Below are positions 39,124-47,657 of a DNA stretch of 64,000 nt, in pieces. The translations under genes and the position numbers were made by a program. The stretch is from Corynebacterium atrinae. GTDB taxonomy: Bacteria; Actinomycetota; Actinomycetes; Mycobacteriales; Mycobacteriaceae. Numbering within the stretch: position 1 is the stretch's first letter; every line of letters starts with the position of its first letter. The stretch covers positions 1,984,001 through 2,048,000 of the forward strand of contig NZ_CP046977.1 in NCBI RefSeq assembly GCF_030408455.1, read 5' to 3'. The notes beneath the pieces were generated by a model. The model saw only the letters and a program-made list of their open reading frames with translations, was not told the DNA's origin and made no database searches.

Positions 39124-39150
39124 AAAAAAGAGGGGCCCCGAAGGGCCCCT
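39124..39150 (-). terminator. Rho-independent terminator of clpP2
   Basis: AGGGGCCC (39131-39138) pairs with GGGCCCCT (39143-39150) around a CGAA tetraloop. Read on the minus strand, a run of six T (complement of 39124-39129) follows the stem. It begins 15 bases after the clpP2 stop. Confidence 0.9.
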
Positions 39151-39164
39151 AACCACGCAACTAC

Positions 39165-39791
39165 CTAGCCGTTGAGCTTGCGGTAATCGAAGACGGTGTC
39201 GATGATGCCGTATTCCTTGGCCTCCGGGGCGGTGAGGATCTTGTCGCGATCGGTGTCGATGCGGATCTGCTCCGGGGTGCGGTCGGTGTGGCGGGCAAGG
39301 GTCGTCTCCATGAGGCGGCGCATGCGCTCGATCTCAGCAGCCTGAATCTCGAGGTCAGAGACCTGACCCTGGGTTCCTTGGGTGGCGGGCTGGTGGATGA
39401 GCACGCGGGCGTTCGGCAGGGCGGCGCGCTTGCCGGGGGCACCGGCCGCGAGCAGCACGGCCGCGGCGGAAGCGGCCTGGCCGAGGCAGACGGTCTGGAC
39501 GTCGGGGCGGACGTACTGCATGGTGTCGTAAATCGCCATCAGGGCAGTGAAGGATCCGCCGGGCGAGTTGATGTACATGGTGATGTCGCGGTCGGGGTCG
39601 AGGCCCTCGAGGACGAGCAGCTGCGCCATGATGTCGTTCGCGGAAGTGTCGTCGACCTGGGTGCCCAGGAAGATGATGCGCTCCTCGAAGAGCTTGGCGT
39701 AGGGGTTGGTCTCTTTAGTGCCGTAGGCGGACTGCTCGATGAAGGAAGGCAGGACGTAGCGCGACTGGGGCATCTGGAATCCGTTGTTCAT
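39165..39791 (-). CDS. clpP2: ClpP2 protease subunit
   Basis: 208 residues, serine protease. The catalytic triad is visible: serine in [14 protein letters not shown], histidine in [12 protein letters not shown], aspartate further on in [17 protein letters not shown]. ClpP1 and ClpP2 form a mixed 14-subunit core in Actinobacteria, working with ClpX and ClpC. It follows clpP1 on the same strand after about 20 bases, and a strong terminator follows it. AAGGAGA lies upstream of the ATG. Confidence 0.96.
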   Translation of the reverse strand: MNNGFQMPQSRYVLPSFIEQSAYGTKETNPYAKLFEERIIFLGTQVDDTSANDIMAQLLVLEGLDPDRDITMYINSPGGSFTALMAIYDTMQYVRPDVQTVCLGQAASAAAVLLAAGAPGKRAALPNARVLIHQPATQGTQGQVSDLEIQAAEIERMRRLMETTLARHTDRTPEQIRIDTDRDKILTAPEAKEYGIIDTVFDYRKLNG

Positions 39792-39811
39792 GTTGTGTCT
39801 CCTTAAATTCC

Positions 39812-40411
39812 CTAGTTGCTGATCGAGCCCTGTGCGTGGCTGACCACGTGGTCTACGAGCCCGTATTCCTTGGCCTGCTCGGCAGTGAACCAGCGGTCAC
39901 GGTCGGAGTCCTTGGTGATCTGCTCGAAGGTTTGGCCGGTGTGCTCGGCGATGAGCTCGGCCATTTCGCGCTTGGTGGCGGCGAACTGTTCTGCCTGGAT
40001 GGCGATGTCGGCGGCGGTTCCTCCGACGCCGGCGGAGGGCTGGTGCATCATGATGCGAGCGTGCGGGAGGGCGAAGCGCTTGCCCTTGGTGCCACCGGAG
40101 AGCAGGAACTGCCCCATGGAGGCGGCAAGGCCCATGCCGTAGGTGGCGATGTCGCACGGGGAGTACTTCATCGTGTCGTAGATGGCCATGCCGGCGGTGA
40201 CGGAACCGCCGGGCGAGTTGATGTAAAGGGAGATGTCGCGGGTCGGATCCTCGGCGCTGAGAAGGAGGATCTGGGCGCAGAGCTTGTTGGCGATTTCGTC
40301 GTCCACCTGCTGCCCGAGGAAGATAATCCGCTCGCGCAGTAGTCGCTCGTACACCGAGTCACCCAGGTTCATACCTGCCCCGGGGGAGGTCATCGTGATC
40401 TGGTCAGTCAT
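39812..40411 (-). CDS. clpP1: ClpP1 protease subunit
   Basis: 199 residues from the ATG at 40411, with AGGAG ten bases upstream; an upstream in-frame TTG at 40420 is too close to that site. The triad serine is in [16 protein letters not shown], the histidine in [12 protein letters not shown], the aspartate in KDSDRDRWF. The N-terminal processing region (residues 1-15) is longer than in E. coli ClpP. It is first in the clpP1-clpP2 operon, with a ClgR-type operator about 70 bases upstream. Confidence 0.96.
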   Translation of the reverse strand: MTDQITMTSPGAGMNLGDSVYERLLRERIIFLGQQVDDEIANKLCAQILLLSAEDPTRDISLYINSPGGSVTAGMAIYDTMKYSPCDIATYGMGLAASMGQFLLSGGTKGKRFALPHARIMMHQPSAGVGGTAADIAIQAEQFAATKREMAELIAEHTGQTFEQITKDSDRDRWFTAEQAKEYGLVDHVVSHAQGSISN

Positions 40412-40481
40412 GTTAGTCAAACTCCTGTAGTTCTCGTTTGTGTCTCTAGATTACAAGCGCGGTCGGGCAAACCGCCTCTCT

Positions 40482-40498
40482 GTTCGCTATCAGCGTTC
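40482..40498. promoter_or_regulatory. ClgR operator before clpP1P2
   Basis: GTTCGCTATCAGCGTTC contains, on the minus strand, CGCTGATAGCG, which fits the ClgR consensus core CGCYNANRGCG at every position. ClgR is the known activator of clpP1P2 and clpC in corynebacteria. It lies 71 bases upstream of the clpP1 start, a usual place for an activator site. Confidence 0.8.
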
Positions 40499-40530
40499 GA
40501 TGGCTGTTGCTTGACGACGAACGCCCCGCT

Positions 40531-40547
40531 CACCGCTTGCAGCGGTG
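40531..40547 (-). terminator. Possible weak terminator of tig
   Basis: CACCGCT (40531-40537) and AGCGGTG (40541-40547) form a 7-bp hairpin with a 3-base loop, 28 bases after the tig stop. No T run follows on the minus strand, so it may be Rho-dependent or merely attenuating. Confidence 0.35.
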
Positions 40548-40574
40548 GCGAGGCGTGGGCCGGGGGTTGAGGAT

Positions 40575-41936
40575 TTAGTCTTCTGACTCGGCCTCAACGT
40601 CGTCGGTGGCGTTGTCTTCTTCACCGAAGTACTGGGTGACGTCGACGTCGTTGCCCTGGTCATCCTTGACGGAGACCCGGCAGATGGCGGCGGCGAGTGC
40701 CTTGCCACGGCGCACGTCGGCGAAGAGGTTAGCGATCTGGCCGGACTGCTGCAGCTGGCCGACGAACTGGGAGGGGTCCATGCCGTAGGACTGGGCGGTG
40801 AACAGGATGTGGTCGGTGAGCTCCTGCTGGGAGACCTCCGGCTCTTCCTGCTCAGCGAGGGTGTCCAGGAACAGCTGGGTGCGGACGGCGTTCTCGGCGT
40901 CGTCGTGGACCTGCTTGTCGAACTCCTCGCGGGTGGTGCCCTGGGACTTCAGGACCTCGTTGAGGGCATCCTCATCGTGGGCCATCTGGCCGAGGAGGGA
41001 GTGCAGCTGGTTGTGCACCTGCTCGTCGACGATGGACTCCGGCAGGGCGAAATCGGTCTTGGCGAGGGCGGCCTTGAGGACCTCGTCGCGGATGGCGGCG
41101 GCCTGCTCGCCCTTCTTGGAATCCTCGACCTGGGACTTGATGGACTCGCGCAGCTCGTCGGCGGTGTCGAACTCGGAAGCCATCTGAGCGAACTCGTCGT
41201 CGAACTCGGGGAGCTTGCGCTCCTTGGTCTGCTGGACGTGGACAGCCACGGTGGCTTCCTTGTCCTTGTGCTCACCGGCGACGATGGTGGTGGTGAACTC
41301 GGCATCCTCGTCGGACTTCAGCCCGCGCAGGGCGGTATCGAGGCCGTCGATGAGGTCACCCTGGCCGATCTCGTAGGACAGGCCCTCGGTGGTGGCTTCG
41401 TCGACGATCTCGCCGTCGACGGTGGCCTTGAGGTCGATGATGGCGAAGTCGCCGGTCTTGAGCTTGCGGTTGGTGTCGCTCAGCTCACCGAAGCGGCCAC
41501 GGAGGCGGTCGATCTCTTCTTCAACGGCTTCGTCGTTGACCTCGATGGCCGGAACCTCGACGGCAAGCTCAGAGAAGTCAGGGACCTCGATCTCGGGGCG
41601 GACGTCCACCTCAGCGACGAACTCGACGAAGTCATTGTCTTCGATCTTGGTGATGTCGACGCTCGGCTGACCCAGCACGACGAGGTCATTTTCCTCGCAG
41701 GCGGCCTGGTAGCGGGACGGAAGCATGTCGTTGACGACCTGCTCGAGGATCGGACCGCGACCATAGCGGGCGTCGATAAGCTGGCGCGGAGCCTTGCCCT
41801 TACGGAAGCCCGGGAGGGTGACCTGCTGTGCGATGGCAGCGTAGGCCTGGTCGATCTCCGGGGTCAGCTCCTCGAAAGGAACATTGACGGTGAGCTTGAC
41901 GCGGGTGTCGCTCAACTTCTCGACGGAACTCTTCAC
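40575..41936 (-). CDS. tig: Trigger factor, ribosome-associated chaperone and prolyl isomerase
   Basis: 453 residues. The N-terminal ribosome-binding domain has the signature [12 protein letters not shown] near residue 50; the PPIase FKBP-like domain follows (about 155-240), then the long helical chaperone domain, and an acidic tail (DDVEAESED). I chose the GTG at 41936 ([13 protein letters not shown]), because AGGAG lies eight bases before it and trigger factors begin at this point; the frame extends seven codons upstream through that ribosome-binding site. tRNA-Pro lies upstream on the same strand. Confidence 0.96.
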   Translation of the reverse strand: MKSSVEKLSDTRVKLTVNVPFEELTPEIDQAYAAIAQQVTLPGFRKGKAPRQLIDARYGRGPILEQVVNDMLPSRYQAACEENDLVVLGQPSVDITKIEDNDFVEFVAEVDVRPEIEVPDFSELAVEVPAIEVNDEAVEEEIDRLRGRFGELSDTNRKLKTGDFAIIDLKATVDGEIVDEATTEGLSYEIGQGDLIDGLDTALRGLKSDEDAEFTTTIVAGEHKDKEATVAVHVQQTKERKLPEFDDEFAQMASEFDTADELRESIKSQVEDSKKGEQAAAIRDEVLKAALAKTDFALPESIVDEQVHNQLHSLLGQMAHDEDALNEVLKSQGTTREEFDKQVHDDAENAVRTQLFLDTLAEQEEPEVSQQELTDHILFTAQSYGMDPSQFVGQLQQSGQIANLFADVRRGKALAAAICRVSVKDDQGNDVDVTQYFGEEDNATDDVEAESED

Positions 41937-42002
41937 GAAGAACTCTCCTGGTTTCACATTGAAGGTAAAAGATATATGAGGCCACCACAGTGACCCCCTA
42001 CG

Positions 42003-42076
42003 TCGGGGCGACAGGATTTGAACCTGCGACCCCCTGCTCCCAAAGCAGGTGCGCTACCAAGCTGCGCCACGCCCCG
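42003..42076 (-). tRNA. tRNA-Pro (anticodon UGG)
   Basis: 74 bases on the minus strand form a cloverleaf. The acceptor stem CGGGGCG pairs with CGCCCCG, followed by discriminator A. The D-arm is GCGCAGCTTGGTAGCGC. The anticodon stem CCTGC/GCAGG encloses loop TTTGGGA with anticodon TGG. The T-arm has GGTTCAAATCC. CCA is not encoded. Confidence 0.95.
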
Positions 42077-42170
42077 TAGGTGATACCGAAGTTTAACTAC
42101 TCCGCTCCAAGCGAGCATACATTGGGGTAGCCAAACGAGATCCGCCCCGCTAGCCGGACGGGAACGACAC

Positions 42171-42205
42171 AACCCCCGACCGGCGATCATGCCAGGTCAG
42201 GGGTT
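42171..42205. terminator. Hairpin between tRNA-Gly and tRNA-Pro
   Basis: AACCCCCGACC (42171-42181) and GGTCAGGGGTT (42195-42205) pair at 10 of 11 positions around a 13-base loop. On the minus strand it begins 12 bases after the end of tRNA-Gly, so it probably terminates that transcript, although the T tract is short. Confidence 0.55.
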
Positions 42206-42216
42206 GATTTACGTGG

Positions 42217-42288
42217 AGGGAATGACGGGAATCGAACCCGCGTCTTCAGCTTGGAAGGCTGAGGTATTAGCCACTATACGACATTCCC
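42217..42288 (-). tRNA. tRNA-Gly (anticodon UCC)
   Basis: 72 bases on the minus strand. The acceptor stem GGGAATG pairs with CATTCCC, followed by discriminator T. The anticodon stem TCAGC/GCTGA encloses loop CTTCCAA with anticodon TCC. The T-arm has GGTTCGATTCC. CCA is not encoded. Confidence 0.95.
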
Positions 42289-42402
42289 CTGCGTGCGCTG
42301 GACTAGTTTAACCCATCCGCACCCGTTCGCGAAAACTGGAACTTTGTGCGCAGGTTGTGCGTTGTATGGGAGACAACTACTTACAGACCGGAGTGATTTT
42401 CC

Positions 42403-43191
42403 TTGGAACCTCTACTTATCCTCGCGATCATTGGTGGCGGCTTGTACTACCTGTCCACCCGTTCCACCAAGCAGAAGACGGCCGAGATTGAGACCGTCAA
42501 GCTGGAGGATGCCCAGGCAGACGCCCGACGCTGGATCGAGCGCCTCGGCTCCCAGGTGCTCACCATCGCTGGCAACGATACTGCGTCCACACAGGCGATT
42601 GCTGATGCTTCTGAGCGCTACAACGCCGCCGCCTCGGCGATTTCCACCGCGACGACGGTGCGCCAGGCGGAGCTGGCCCGCGAGTCAGCTCTCGAGGGCT
42701 TGCATTACATGAATGCCGCCCGCGAGATTATGGGCATGACCCCCGGGCCGGAATTGCCGCCTCTGGAGGGCCAGCGCAATGCCGGCAAGGTGACGGAGCG
42801 ACGCACGATCGAGCAGGACGGCCAGGTTCTCACGGCCTCGCCAGTTGCTACCGATGAGACCCCGAACTACTACCCCGGCGGCAACGTTGCTGGTCGTCCG
42901 GTGCCGGCTGGTTGGTACTCGCGCCCGTGGTGGGCGGATGCCATGGCTACCGGCATGTGGACTGCGGCGTCGATGATGATGTTCTCGGCGATGTTCTCGG
43001 GCATGGCTGGTGTGAACTACGGGGCCAACGAGTTCGCCAGCGGCGCCGGTGACGGCACCGAAGCAGCCGATATGGGTGACATGGGCGACGCCGGAGACAT
43101 GGGAGATATGGGAGACATGGGAGGTGGCGATTTCGGCGGCGGTGACGCCGGCGGAGGCTTCTTCGATGGCGGCTTCGACTTCGATTTCTAG
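42403..43191 (+). CDS. Uncharacterised protein with N-terminal membrane anchor and Gly/Asp/Met-rich tail
   Basis: 262 residues. The start is a TTG at 42403 with GGAG eight bases upstream. The N terminus MEPLLILAIIGGGLYYLS is a short membrane segment. Residues about 22-110 are helical and Ala/Glu-rich, a possible coiled coil (AETVKLEDAQADARRWIE-like, AIADASERYNAAASAI). Residues about 160-205 hold a second hydrophobic stretch (MATGMWTAASMMMFSAMF). The C terminus is a run of MGD/MGDAGD repeats, then GGGDFGGGDAGGGFFDGG. No function is recognised. A terminator follows. It may be a surface or stress-related protein, but that is a guess. Confidence 0.75.
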   Translation: MEPLLILAIIGGGLYYLSTRSTKQKTAEIETVKLEDAQADARRWIERLGSQVLTIAGNDTASTQAIADASERYNAAASAISTATTVRQAELARESALEGLHYMNAAREIMGMTPGPELPPLEGQRNAGKVTERRTIEQDGQVLTASPVATDETPNYYPGGNVAGRPVPAGWYSRPWWADAMATGMWTAASMMMFSAMFSGMAGVNYGANEFASGAGDGTEAADMGDMGDAGDMGDMGDMGGGDFGGGDAGGGFFDGGFDFDF

Positions 43192-43208
43192 CACTTAAGC
43201 CACAAAAG

Positions 43209-43243
43209 ACCGGCCCTGGGAACCCAGCCCACGGGCCGGTTTT
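43209..43243 (+). terminator. Rho-independent terminator of the 42403 gene
   Basis: ACCGGCCC (43209-43216) pairs with GGGCCGGT (43233-43240) around a 16-base loop, followed by TTTTG. It starts 18 bases after the stop codon. Confidence 0.85.
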
Positions 43244-43279
43244 GCATGTCACGGGCTAGAAATAGCCACATGAAAGCTC

Positions 43280-43308
43280 TTTCATGTCGGTTTCATGGTC
43301 TCTTCACA
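43280..43308. promoter_or_regulatory. Direct-repeat site A, before the degenerate sensor operon
   Basis: Three heptamers start exactly 11 bases apart: TTTCATG (43280), TTTCATG (43291) and CTTCACA (43302). The first also belongs to the palindrome CATGAAAG-CT-CTTTCATG (43269-43286). OmpR-family regulators bind direct repeats at about one helical turn. The same arrangement occurs before the 54897 operon (site B), so the response regulator encoded at 56728 is the likely binder. Confidence 0.6.
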
Positions 43309-43330
43309 CCAGCGGGCAACCATGGTGTTC

Positions 43331-44488
43331 ATGACAAACACACCTTCCGCGCCATTCACCGCTTTTCGACGCCGCGTCATCGGCTGGTTCATCGCGTTGG
43401 TGGCGATCACGCTCATCGCGCTTATCCTCACCACTCGTACGGTCTTGCAGTCCGGGGTTGCTGAGTCCGCGAATGAGGATGTGGCACAGGAGATCGAGGA
43501 GTTCTTCACTTTCACCAACGAGGGCCTCGATCCGGAGACCGCCGCGCCTTTCGATTCTCCTGATCGGCTGCTTCAGGTGTTTCTCTCGCGGCAGATTCCT
43601 CATCCGGACGAGGCGCTCGTTGGCGTGGTCGATGGACAGCTGATGCAGACGGACCTCGGTCCGCGACCGCTGTTGGCTGGGGAGCCGCTAGTGGAGGCCG
43701 CTACTTCTTCCCCGCAGACTTCGGGTGTCTTCCAGGATGAGCAGCGCGGCGCAGTTCATTGGGGCAGGGTCGCGATCGCTGGCACGGAAAGCTCGCTCGT
43801 GGTCGCTCGCTTCACCGATACGGATACTGCGGCGGTCAACGCGACCCTCCGCGCGATGTTGTTCACCGGTCTCGGCGCCTTGGTCCTCGCCTCCGCGTTA
43901 GCGTGGGTGGTTGCCCGGCGGATCCACGACGAGGCAGTTTTCGCCCTTCACCAGCGTATCGACGCCGCCGATGCCGCCCACCGCGGCATCCTCACCCGTG
44001 CATCCCGCCAGTCGGAGCCAAGCTCGGCGGTGCTGGCGGCGCTGGCGGGCATTCCGCCGGGTGTGCGCGGTGACCACGGCGCCACGGCGCCGGTGGCTGC
44101 GGAGGTGGTGGTCGGGGACGTCGTCACGCGAATTCCCGAAGCCTGCTTGGTGGGACCACTGCCGAAAGCCACTCTCGCGGTGGATCGGGAGCTGGTCGCG
44201 CTGGCGTTGAGCGAGTGTGCCCGCTTCTTCGATGCTCCGCCCGAGGTCAGCGCGAGTATCCACGATGCGCAGCTGCGGATTAGCCTGAGTGGCCCGGCGC
44301 GCCTGGAGCCGGGGGCCCTGGAGGGCTTGTTTGAATGGCAACCTGCAGATCACGACGGCGGGGAGCTGGCCGGGGTGCTGCTGCGCGCGGTAACGGACCA
44401 CCACGGCGGCCGCGCTTGGGCTGAGTCTCCATCCGGGGCGGGGATCTCCCTCGGGGTGGACTTGCCGCTGGTGAAGGTGGCGTCATGA
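43331..44488 (+). CDS. Degenerate sensor histidine kinase, lacking the H-box
   Basis: 385 residues from the ATG at 43331 (an ATG at 43322 is also possible). It has an N-terminal membrane segment (VIGWFIALVAITLIALILTT), an extracytoplasmic sensor of about 120 residues, and a second membrane segment (LFTGLGALVLASALAWVVA). The sensor part is clearly paralogous to the kinase at 55265 (roughly 35 of 65 positions identical from SANEDVAQ to MQTDL by hand alignment). The cytoplasmic part has no HELRTP motif and no N-box asparagine. Only the tail HHGGRAWAESPSGAGISLGVDLP still resembles a kinase ATPase domain. It cannot autophosphorylate in the normal way. It overlaps the next gene (ATGA). Confidence 0.75.
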   Translation: MTNTPSAPFTAFRRRVIGWFIALVAITLIALILTTRTVLQSGVAESANEDVAQEIEEFFTFTNEGLDPETAAPFDSPDRLLQVFLSRQIPHPDEALVGVVDGQLMQTDLGPRPLLAGEPLVEAATSSPQTSGVFQDEQRGAVHWGRVAIAGTESSLVVARFTDTDTAAVNATLRAMLFTGLGALVLASALAWVVARRIHDEAVFALHQRIDAADAAHRGILTRASRQSEPSSAVLAALAGIPPGVRGDHGATAPVAAEVVVGDVVTRIPEACLVGPLPKATLAVDRELVALALSECARFFDAPPEVSASIHDAQLRISLSGPARLEPGALEGLFEWQPADHDGGELAGVLLRAVTDHHGGRAWAESPSGAGISLGVDLPLVKVAS

Positions 44489-45951
44489 GCCTTCGTATCG
44501 CTACTACCCCTCCCCCGCCGTTAGCCACGGCCAAAACGTCCTGGAGGCGTCCGGCGTTCACGGCCACCAACGTGGCCAAGATCGTCGCCGCGTTGCTCAT
44601 CATGGGGCTCGTCGTTGTTCCGTTGCCGGATCAGGTCAGCGGCGACGCCCGCGCGACCCTCGTCGTGTTCTCCTCGGCGGTGTGGTTCTGGGTGTTTTCG
44701 AAAGTCTCGGATACGTTCGTGGCCCTTGGTGCGGCCAGCATCGTCGTCTTGTTGGGCATCATCGACGTGGAGGATATGTTCGCCCCGCTGGGCGATGACA
44801 CCGTCTGGTTGCTCATCGGCGCGTTCATTATTGCCTCGGCGGTGACCTCAACGGGGCTGGCGGTCCGCGCGGCGGTGTGGCTCAGCGTGGGGATCTCTTC
44901 TCCGCGGACGTTGTTGCATCTGCTCACACTCGCGACGGTGTGCACCGCGTTTGCGGTTCCGGCGACCAGCGGTCGGGCCGCACTTATCTTGCCGGTGTTC
45001 TTGGCTCTGGGCCCGGTGCTGCCCGCGTGGTACCGCCGAGTGCTGGCCATCGCGCTGCCCGGAGTCGTGTTGTTCTCGGCGGTGGCCTCGCTCATTGGAG
45101 CCGGTGCTCACCTCATCACCGATCAAATTCTCACTGGTTCGGGGATGTCCGGGTTCAGTTTCAGTCGCTGGCTTGTGTTGGGTTTGCCGTTCGCGCTGGT
45201 CACTTCGCACCTGGCGGCGGAGATTACTTATCTGGCGCTGAGTACGTCTGCGCAGCGCCAAAGCACTCTCCGCATTACCCGCGAGGGTCTCTCCGACACG
45301 GTGGAGCTGCGCCCGAGGCTCAACTCCGCCGAGACCCGTGCCCTGTCGATCCTGGGTGTGTCCATTGCATTGTGGTTTAGCGAGGACATTCACGGCATAC
45401 CACCGGCGATGGTCGCCGTGCTGGGAGCGTTGCTCATTACGTCGCCCTACCTCGGCACGGAGGATCTTGGTGCGACGGTGAAAAAGGTGCCCTGGGCTCT
45501 GTTGCTGTTCATGACCGCAACCATTGCCATTAGCCACGCGCTGTCTGCATCCGGAGCTGCCAAGGTACTGGCTACGGGCTTAACGGGCAATACGCCCGGT
45601 TGGCTATTCGTCCTGCTGGTCATCGCGGTATCGACAGCGGCGCACCTGGTTATTCAGTCCCGTTCGGCTCGCTCCGCGGTGCTGGTACCGATCGTCATCG
45701 CTATCGCCCCGTCGCTTGGGATGAGCGCGGTCGCCATTGCCTTCATTTCCACGGCCGCCGCCGGGTTCTGCCACACTTTGCCCGCCTCAGCTAAGCCGCT
45801 CGCGATCTTCCGCGGCGAGGAGGGCCACCCGAATTACGACACCGCCGACCTTATGCGCATCTCCGCGCTCCTCGCACCGATGCACCTGGCGGTTACCGCC
45901 TTGTTCGCTTTCCTCATTTGGCCGATCCTCGGCCTTCCCCTCTTCCTTTAG
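44485..45951 (+). CDS. DASS/SLC13-type anion transporter
   Basis: 488 residues with about 12 membrane segments. Family features include the long DDTVWLLIGAFIIASAVTSTGLAVRAA segment, the substrate-region VPATSGRAALILPVF in the first half, and IQSRSARSAVLVPIVIAIAPSLGM in the second, the two pseudo-symmetric hairpin regions of SLC13 transporters. It probably imports a di- or hydroxycarboxylate. Because glycerate kinase follows directly, glycerate or a related hydroxy acid is a plausible substrate, though this is inference. Its start overlaps the degenerate-sensor gene. Confidence 0.8.
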   Translation: MSLRIATTPPPPLATAKTSWRRPAFTATNVAKIVAALLIMGLVVVPLPDQVSGDARATLVVFSSAVWFWVFSKVSDTFVALGAASIVVLLGIIDVEDMFAPLGDDTVWLLIGAFIIASAVTSTGLAVRAAVWLSVGISSPRTLLHLLTLATVCTAFAVPATSGRAALILPVFLALGPVLPAWYRRVLAIALPGVVLFSAVASLIGAGAHLITDQILTGSGMSGFSFSRWLVLGLPFALVTSHLAAEITYLALSTSAQRQSTLRITREGLSDTVELRPRLNSAETRALSILGVSIALWFSEDIHGIPPAMVAVLGALLITSPYLGTEDLGATVKKVPWALLLFMTATIAISHALSASGAAKVLATGLTGNTPGWLFVLLVIAVSTAAHLVIQSRSARSAVLVPIVIAIAPSLGMSAVAIAFISTAAAGFCHTLPASAKPLAIFRGEEGHPNYDTADLMRISALLAPMHLAVTALFAFLIWPILGLPLFL

Positions 45952-45962
45952 GAGCTCACATC

Positions 45963-47177
45963 ATGACTATGTACCTGCCCGAACGCGTCCTCGTCTCGCC
46001 TTCTGGTTTCAAGGAGTCCCTGTCGGCTGTCGAAGTCGCTGATTCCATCGCCGCCGGCGTCCGCCGCGTCCTGCCCGGCGTCCGCGTCGACCTCTACCCC
46101 GTCCCTGATGGCGGTGAGGGCACCATCGAGATCCTCGCTGCCCGCCCCGGCACCGTCCTGCACACCGCGAAGGTGATGGGGCCGGTGGGTAAGAAAGTCA
46201 CCGCGACGTGGCTGGAGTTTCCGGAGGAATCGGTCGCCGTCATTGAGATGGCGTCCGCCGCCGGCCTGAGCCTCGTGCCGCGGGATCTGCGCGATCCTAC
46301 CTCCACGACAACCTATGGTGTCGGCCAGCTCATCACCACTATCCTCGATCACGGGGTCGACCGGATCGTCGTCGGTTGCGGCGACTCCGGCACCTCCGAC
46401 GGCGGGGCGGGAGCGCTCAGCGCCCTCGGCGCGCGCATCCTCGACGACGATGGCGTGGACATCAAGCGCGGTGGCGCGGGATTGGCCCAGGCGGTGAGCA
46501 TCGATACCAGTGGTCTGCACCCCCGGCTTGCCGACGTCGAAATCACCCTCGCCTGCAACATCCACAACGTGCTCACGGGGTCGACGGGCGTCGCCGAGGT
46601 TTTCGGGCCCCAAAAAGGGGCAAGTAAGAAGCAGGTCAAGCAGCTAGGAAAGGCCCTGCACCGCTGGGCGGATCTGTTGACGTCGACTTTCGAACCTGAG
46701 GCCGACCTGCACCTCGGGGCCGGATCAGGCGCATCGGGTGGGCTCGGCGCCGGGCTCATGGCCTTGGGCGCCACCGCCCGGGATCGCTTCGAAGTGCTCC
46801 TCGGCGACCTCCCCTCCCCGGCGAACCTCGACGAGCTCGTCGCTTCCGCAGACCTCGTCATCACGGCCGAAGGTGCCATCGACTTCCAGACGCCGCGCGG
46901 CAAAGTCCCCGCCGAAGTCGCCCGCCGTGCACAAACCACCGGCGTCCCGGTTCTTGCGCTGGCTGGCTCGCTGGGCAAGGGTGCGCCGCAGGTTCACGAC
47001 GTCGGCATCGGTGCGATCCAGTCGATCATGACCGTGCCGATGGCACTCGAGGATGCCGTCCGGGACGGACGGCAATTGCTTATCGACGCCGCCGAGCGCG
47101 CCCTCCGCCTGCTGATGCTGGGGTGCGCGGTGTCGGGACGTCGAGAAGAATCGGTGCGACAGCGCTACGCTGCCTAG
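45963..47177 (+). CDS. glxK: Glycerate kinase (GarK/GlxK family)
   Basis: 404 residues from the ATG at 45963, with AGGAGC upstream. The N terminus VLVSPSGFKESLSAVEVADSIAAGV and the motifs LYPVPDGGEGTIEIL, VGCGDSGTSDGGAGALSALG, and GAGSGASGGLGAGLMALGA define the type I glycerate 2-kinase family. It phosphorylates glycerate to a phosphoglycerate entering glycolysis. It closes the sensor-transporter-kinase operon. Its last four bases overlap the end of convergent rpiB. The symbol is by family likeness only. Confidence 0.88.
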   Translation: MTMYLPERVLVSPSGFKESLSAVEVADSIAAGVRRVLPGVRVDLYPVPDGGEGTIEILAARPGTVLHTAKVMGPVGKKVTATWLEFPEESVAVIEMASAAGLSLVPRDLRDPTSTTTYGVGQLITTILDHGVDRIVVGCGDSGTSDGGAGALSALGARILDDDGVDIKRGGAGLAQAVSIDTSGLHPRLADVEITLACNIHNVLTGSTGVAEVFGPQKGASKKQVKQLGKALHRWADLLTSTFEPEADLHLGAGSGASGGLGAGLMALGATARDRFEVLLGDLPSPANLDELVASADLVITAEGAIDFQTPRGKVPAEVARRAQTTGVPVLALAGSLGKGAPQVHDVGIGAIQSIMTVPMALEDAVRDGRQLLIDAAERALRLLMLGCAVSGRREESVRQRYAA

Positions 47178-47647
47178 TCCTCCGGGAGTTCCGGGGCGAT
47201 GCCAGTGCGCTCGTAGTCCACGAGGATGTCGATGCGACGCTGGTGGCGCTCCGCGTTCGACCATTCCTGATCCAGGAAGGCGTCGACGATCGCGAGGACC
47301 TCTTCCTCGGAGTGCATGCGGCCACCAATGCCGATGAGCTGGGCGTTATTGTGCTCGCGGGCCAGGCGGGCAGTCTCCGGCGACCAGGCCAGGGCGCAAC
47401 GAGCCCCCTTGACCTTGTTGGCGGCGATCTGCTCGCCATTGCCCGAACCGCCGAGGACAATGCCCAGGGAACCCGGGTCGTTAACGGTGCGGGAGGCGGC
47501 CTCAATGCAGAAGGCCGGGTAGTCATCGTCCGGGTCGTAGGTGTGGGCGCCACAATCGATGACGTCGTGGCCCTGTTTAGTCAGGTGGGCGGCAATGATG
47601 TTCTTCATATCAAAACCGGCGTGGTCAGCTCCAAGGTAAACGCGCAT
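47174..47647 (-). CDS. rpiB: Ribose-5-phosphate isomerase B
   Basis: 157 residues from the ATG at 47647 (MRVYLGADHAGFDMKN). Interconverts ribose-5-phosphate and ribulose-5-phosphate. It has GADHAGFD at the N terminus, DDDYPAFCIEAA, the phosphate-loop LGGSGNGEQIAANKV, and HNNAQLIGIGGR. Where E. coli RpiB has a cysteine base, the equivalent here is in the GSGNG loop region, as in mycobacterial RpiB, which uses glutamate. The longer frame upstream runs into the ABC transporter gene and is not used. Confidence 0.93.
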   Translation of the reverse strand: MRVYLGADHAGFDMKNIIAAHLTKQGHDVIDCGAHTYDPDDDYPAFCIEAASRTVNDPGSLGIVLGGSGNGEQIAANKVKGARCALAWSPETARLAREHNNAQLIGIGGRMHSEEEVLAIVDAFLDQEWSNAERHQRRIDILVDYERTGIAPELPED

Positions 47648-47657
47648 GCGGTTGATC

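Larger units (their letters stand above)
38756..39164. other. 409-base gap between convergent benR and clpP2, filled by repeats
   Basis: There is no gene. The gap holds a tandem array of palindromic units (38769-39095) and the clpP2 terminator (39124-39150). Confidence 0.85.
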
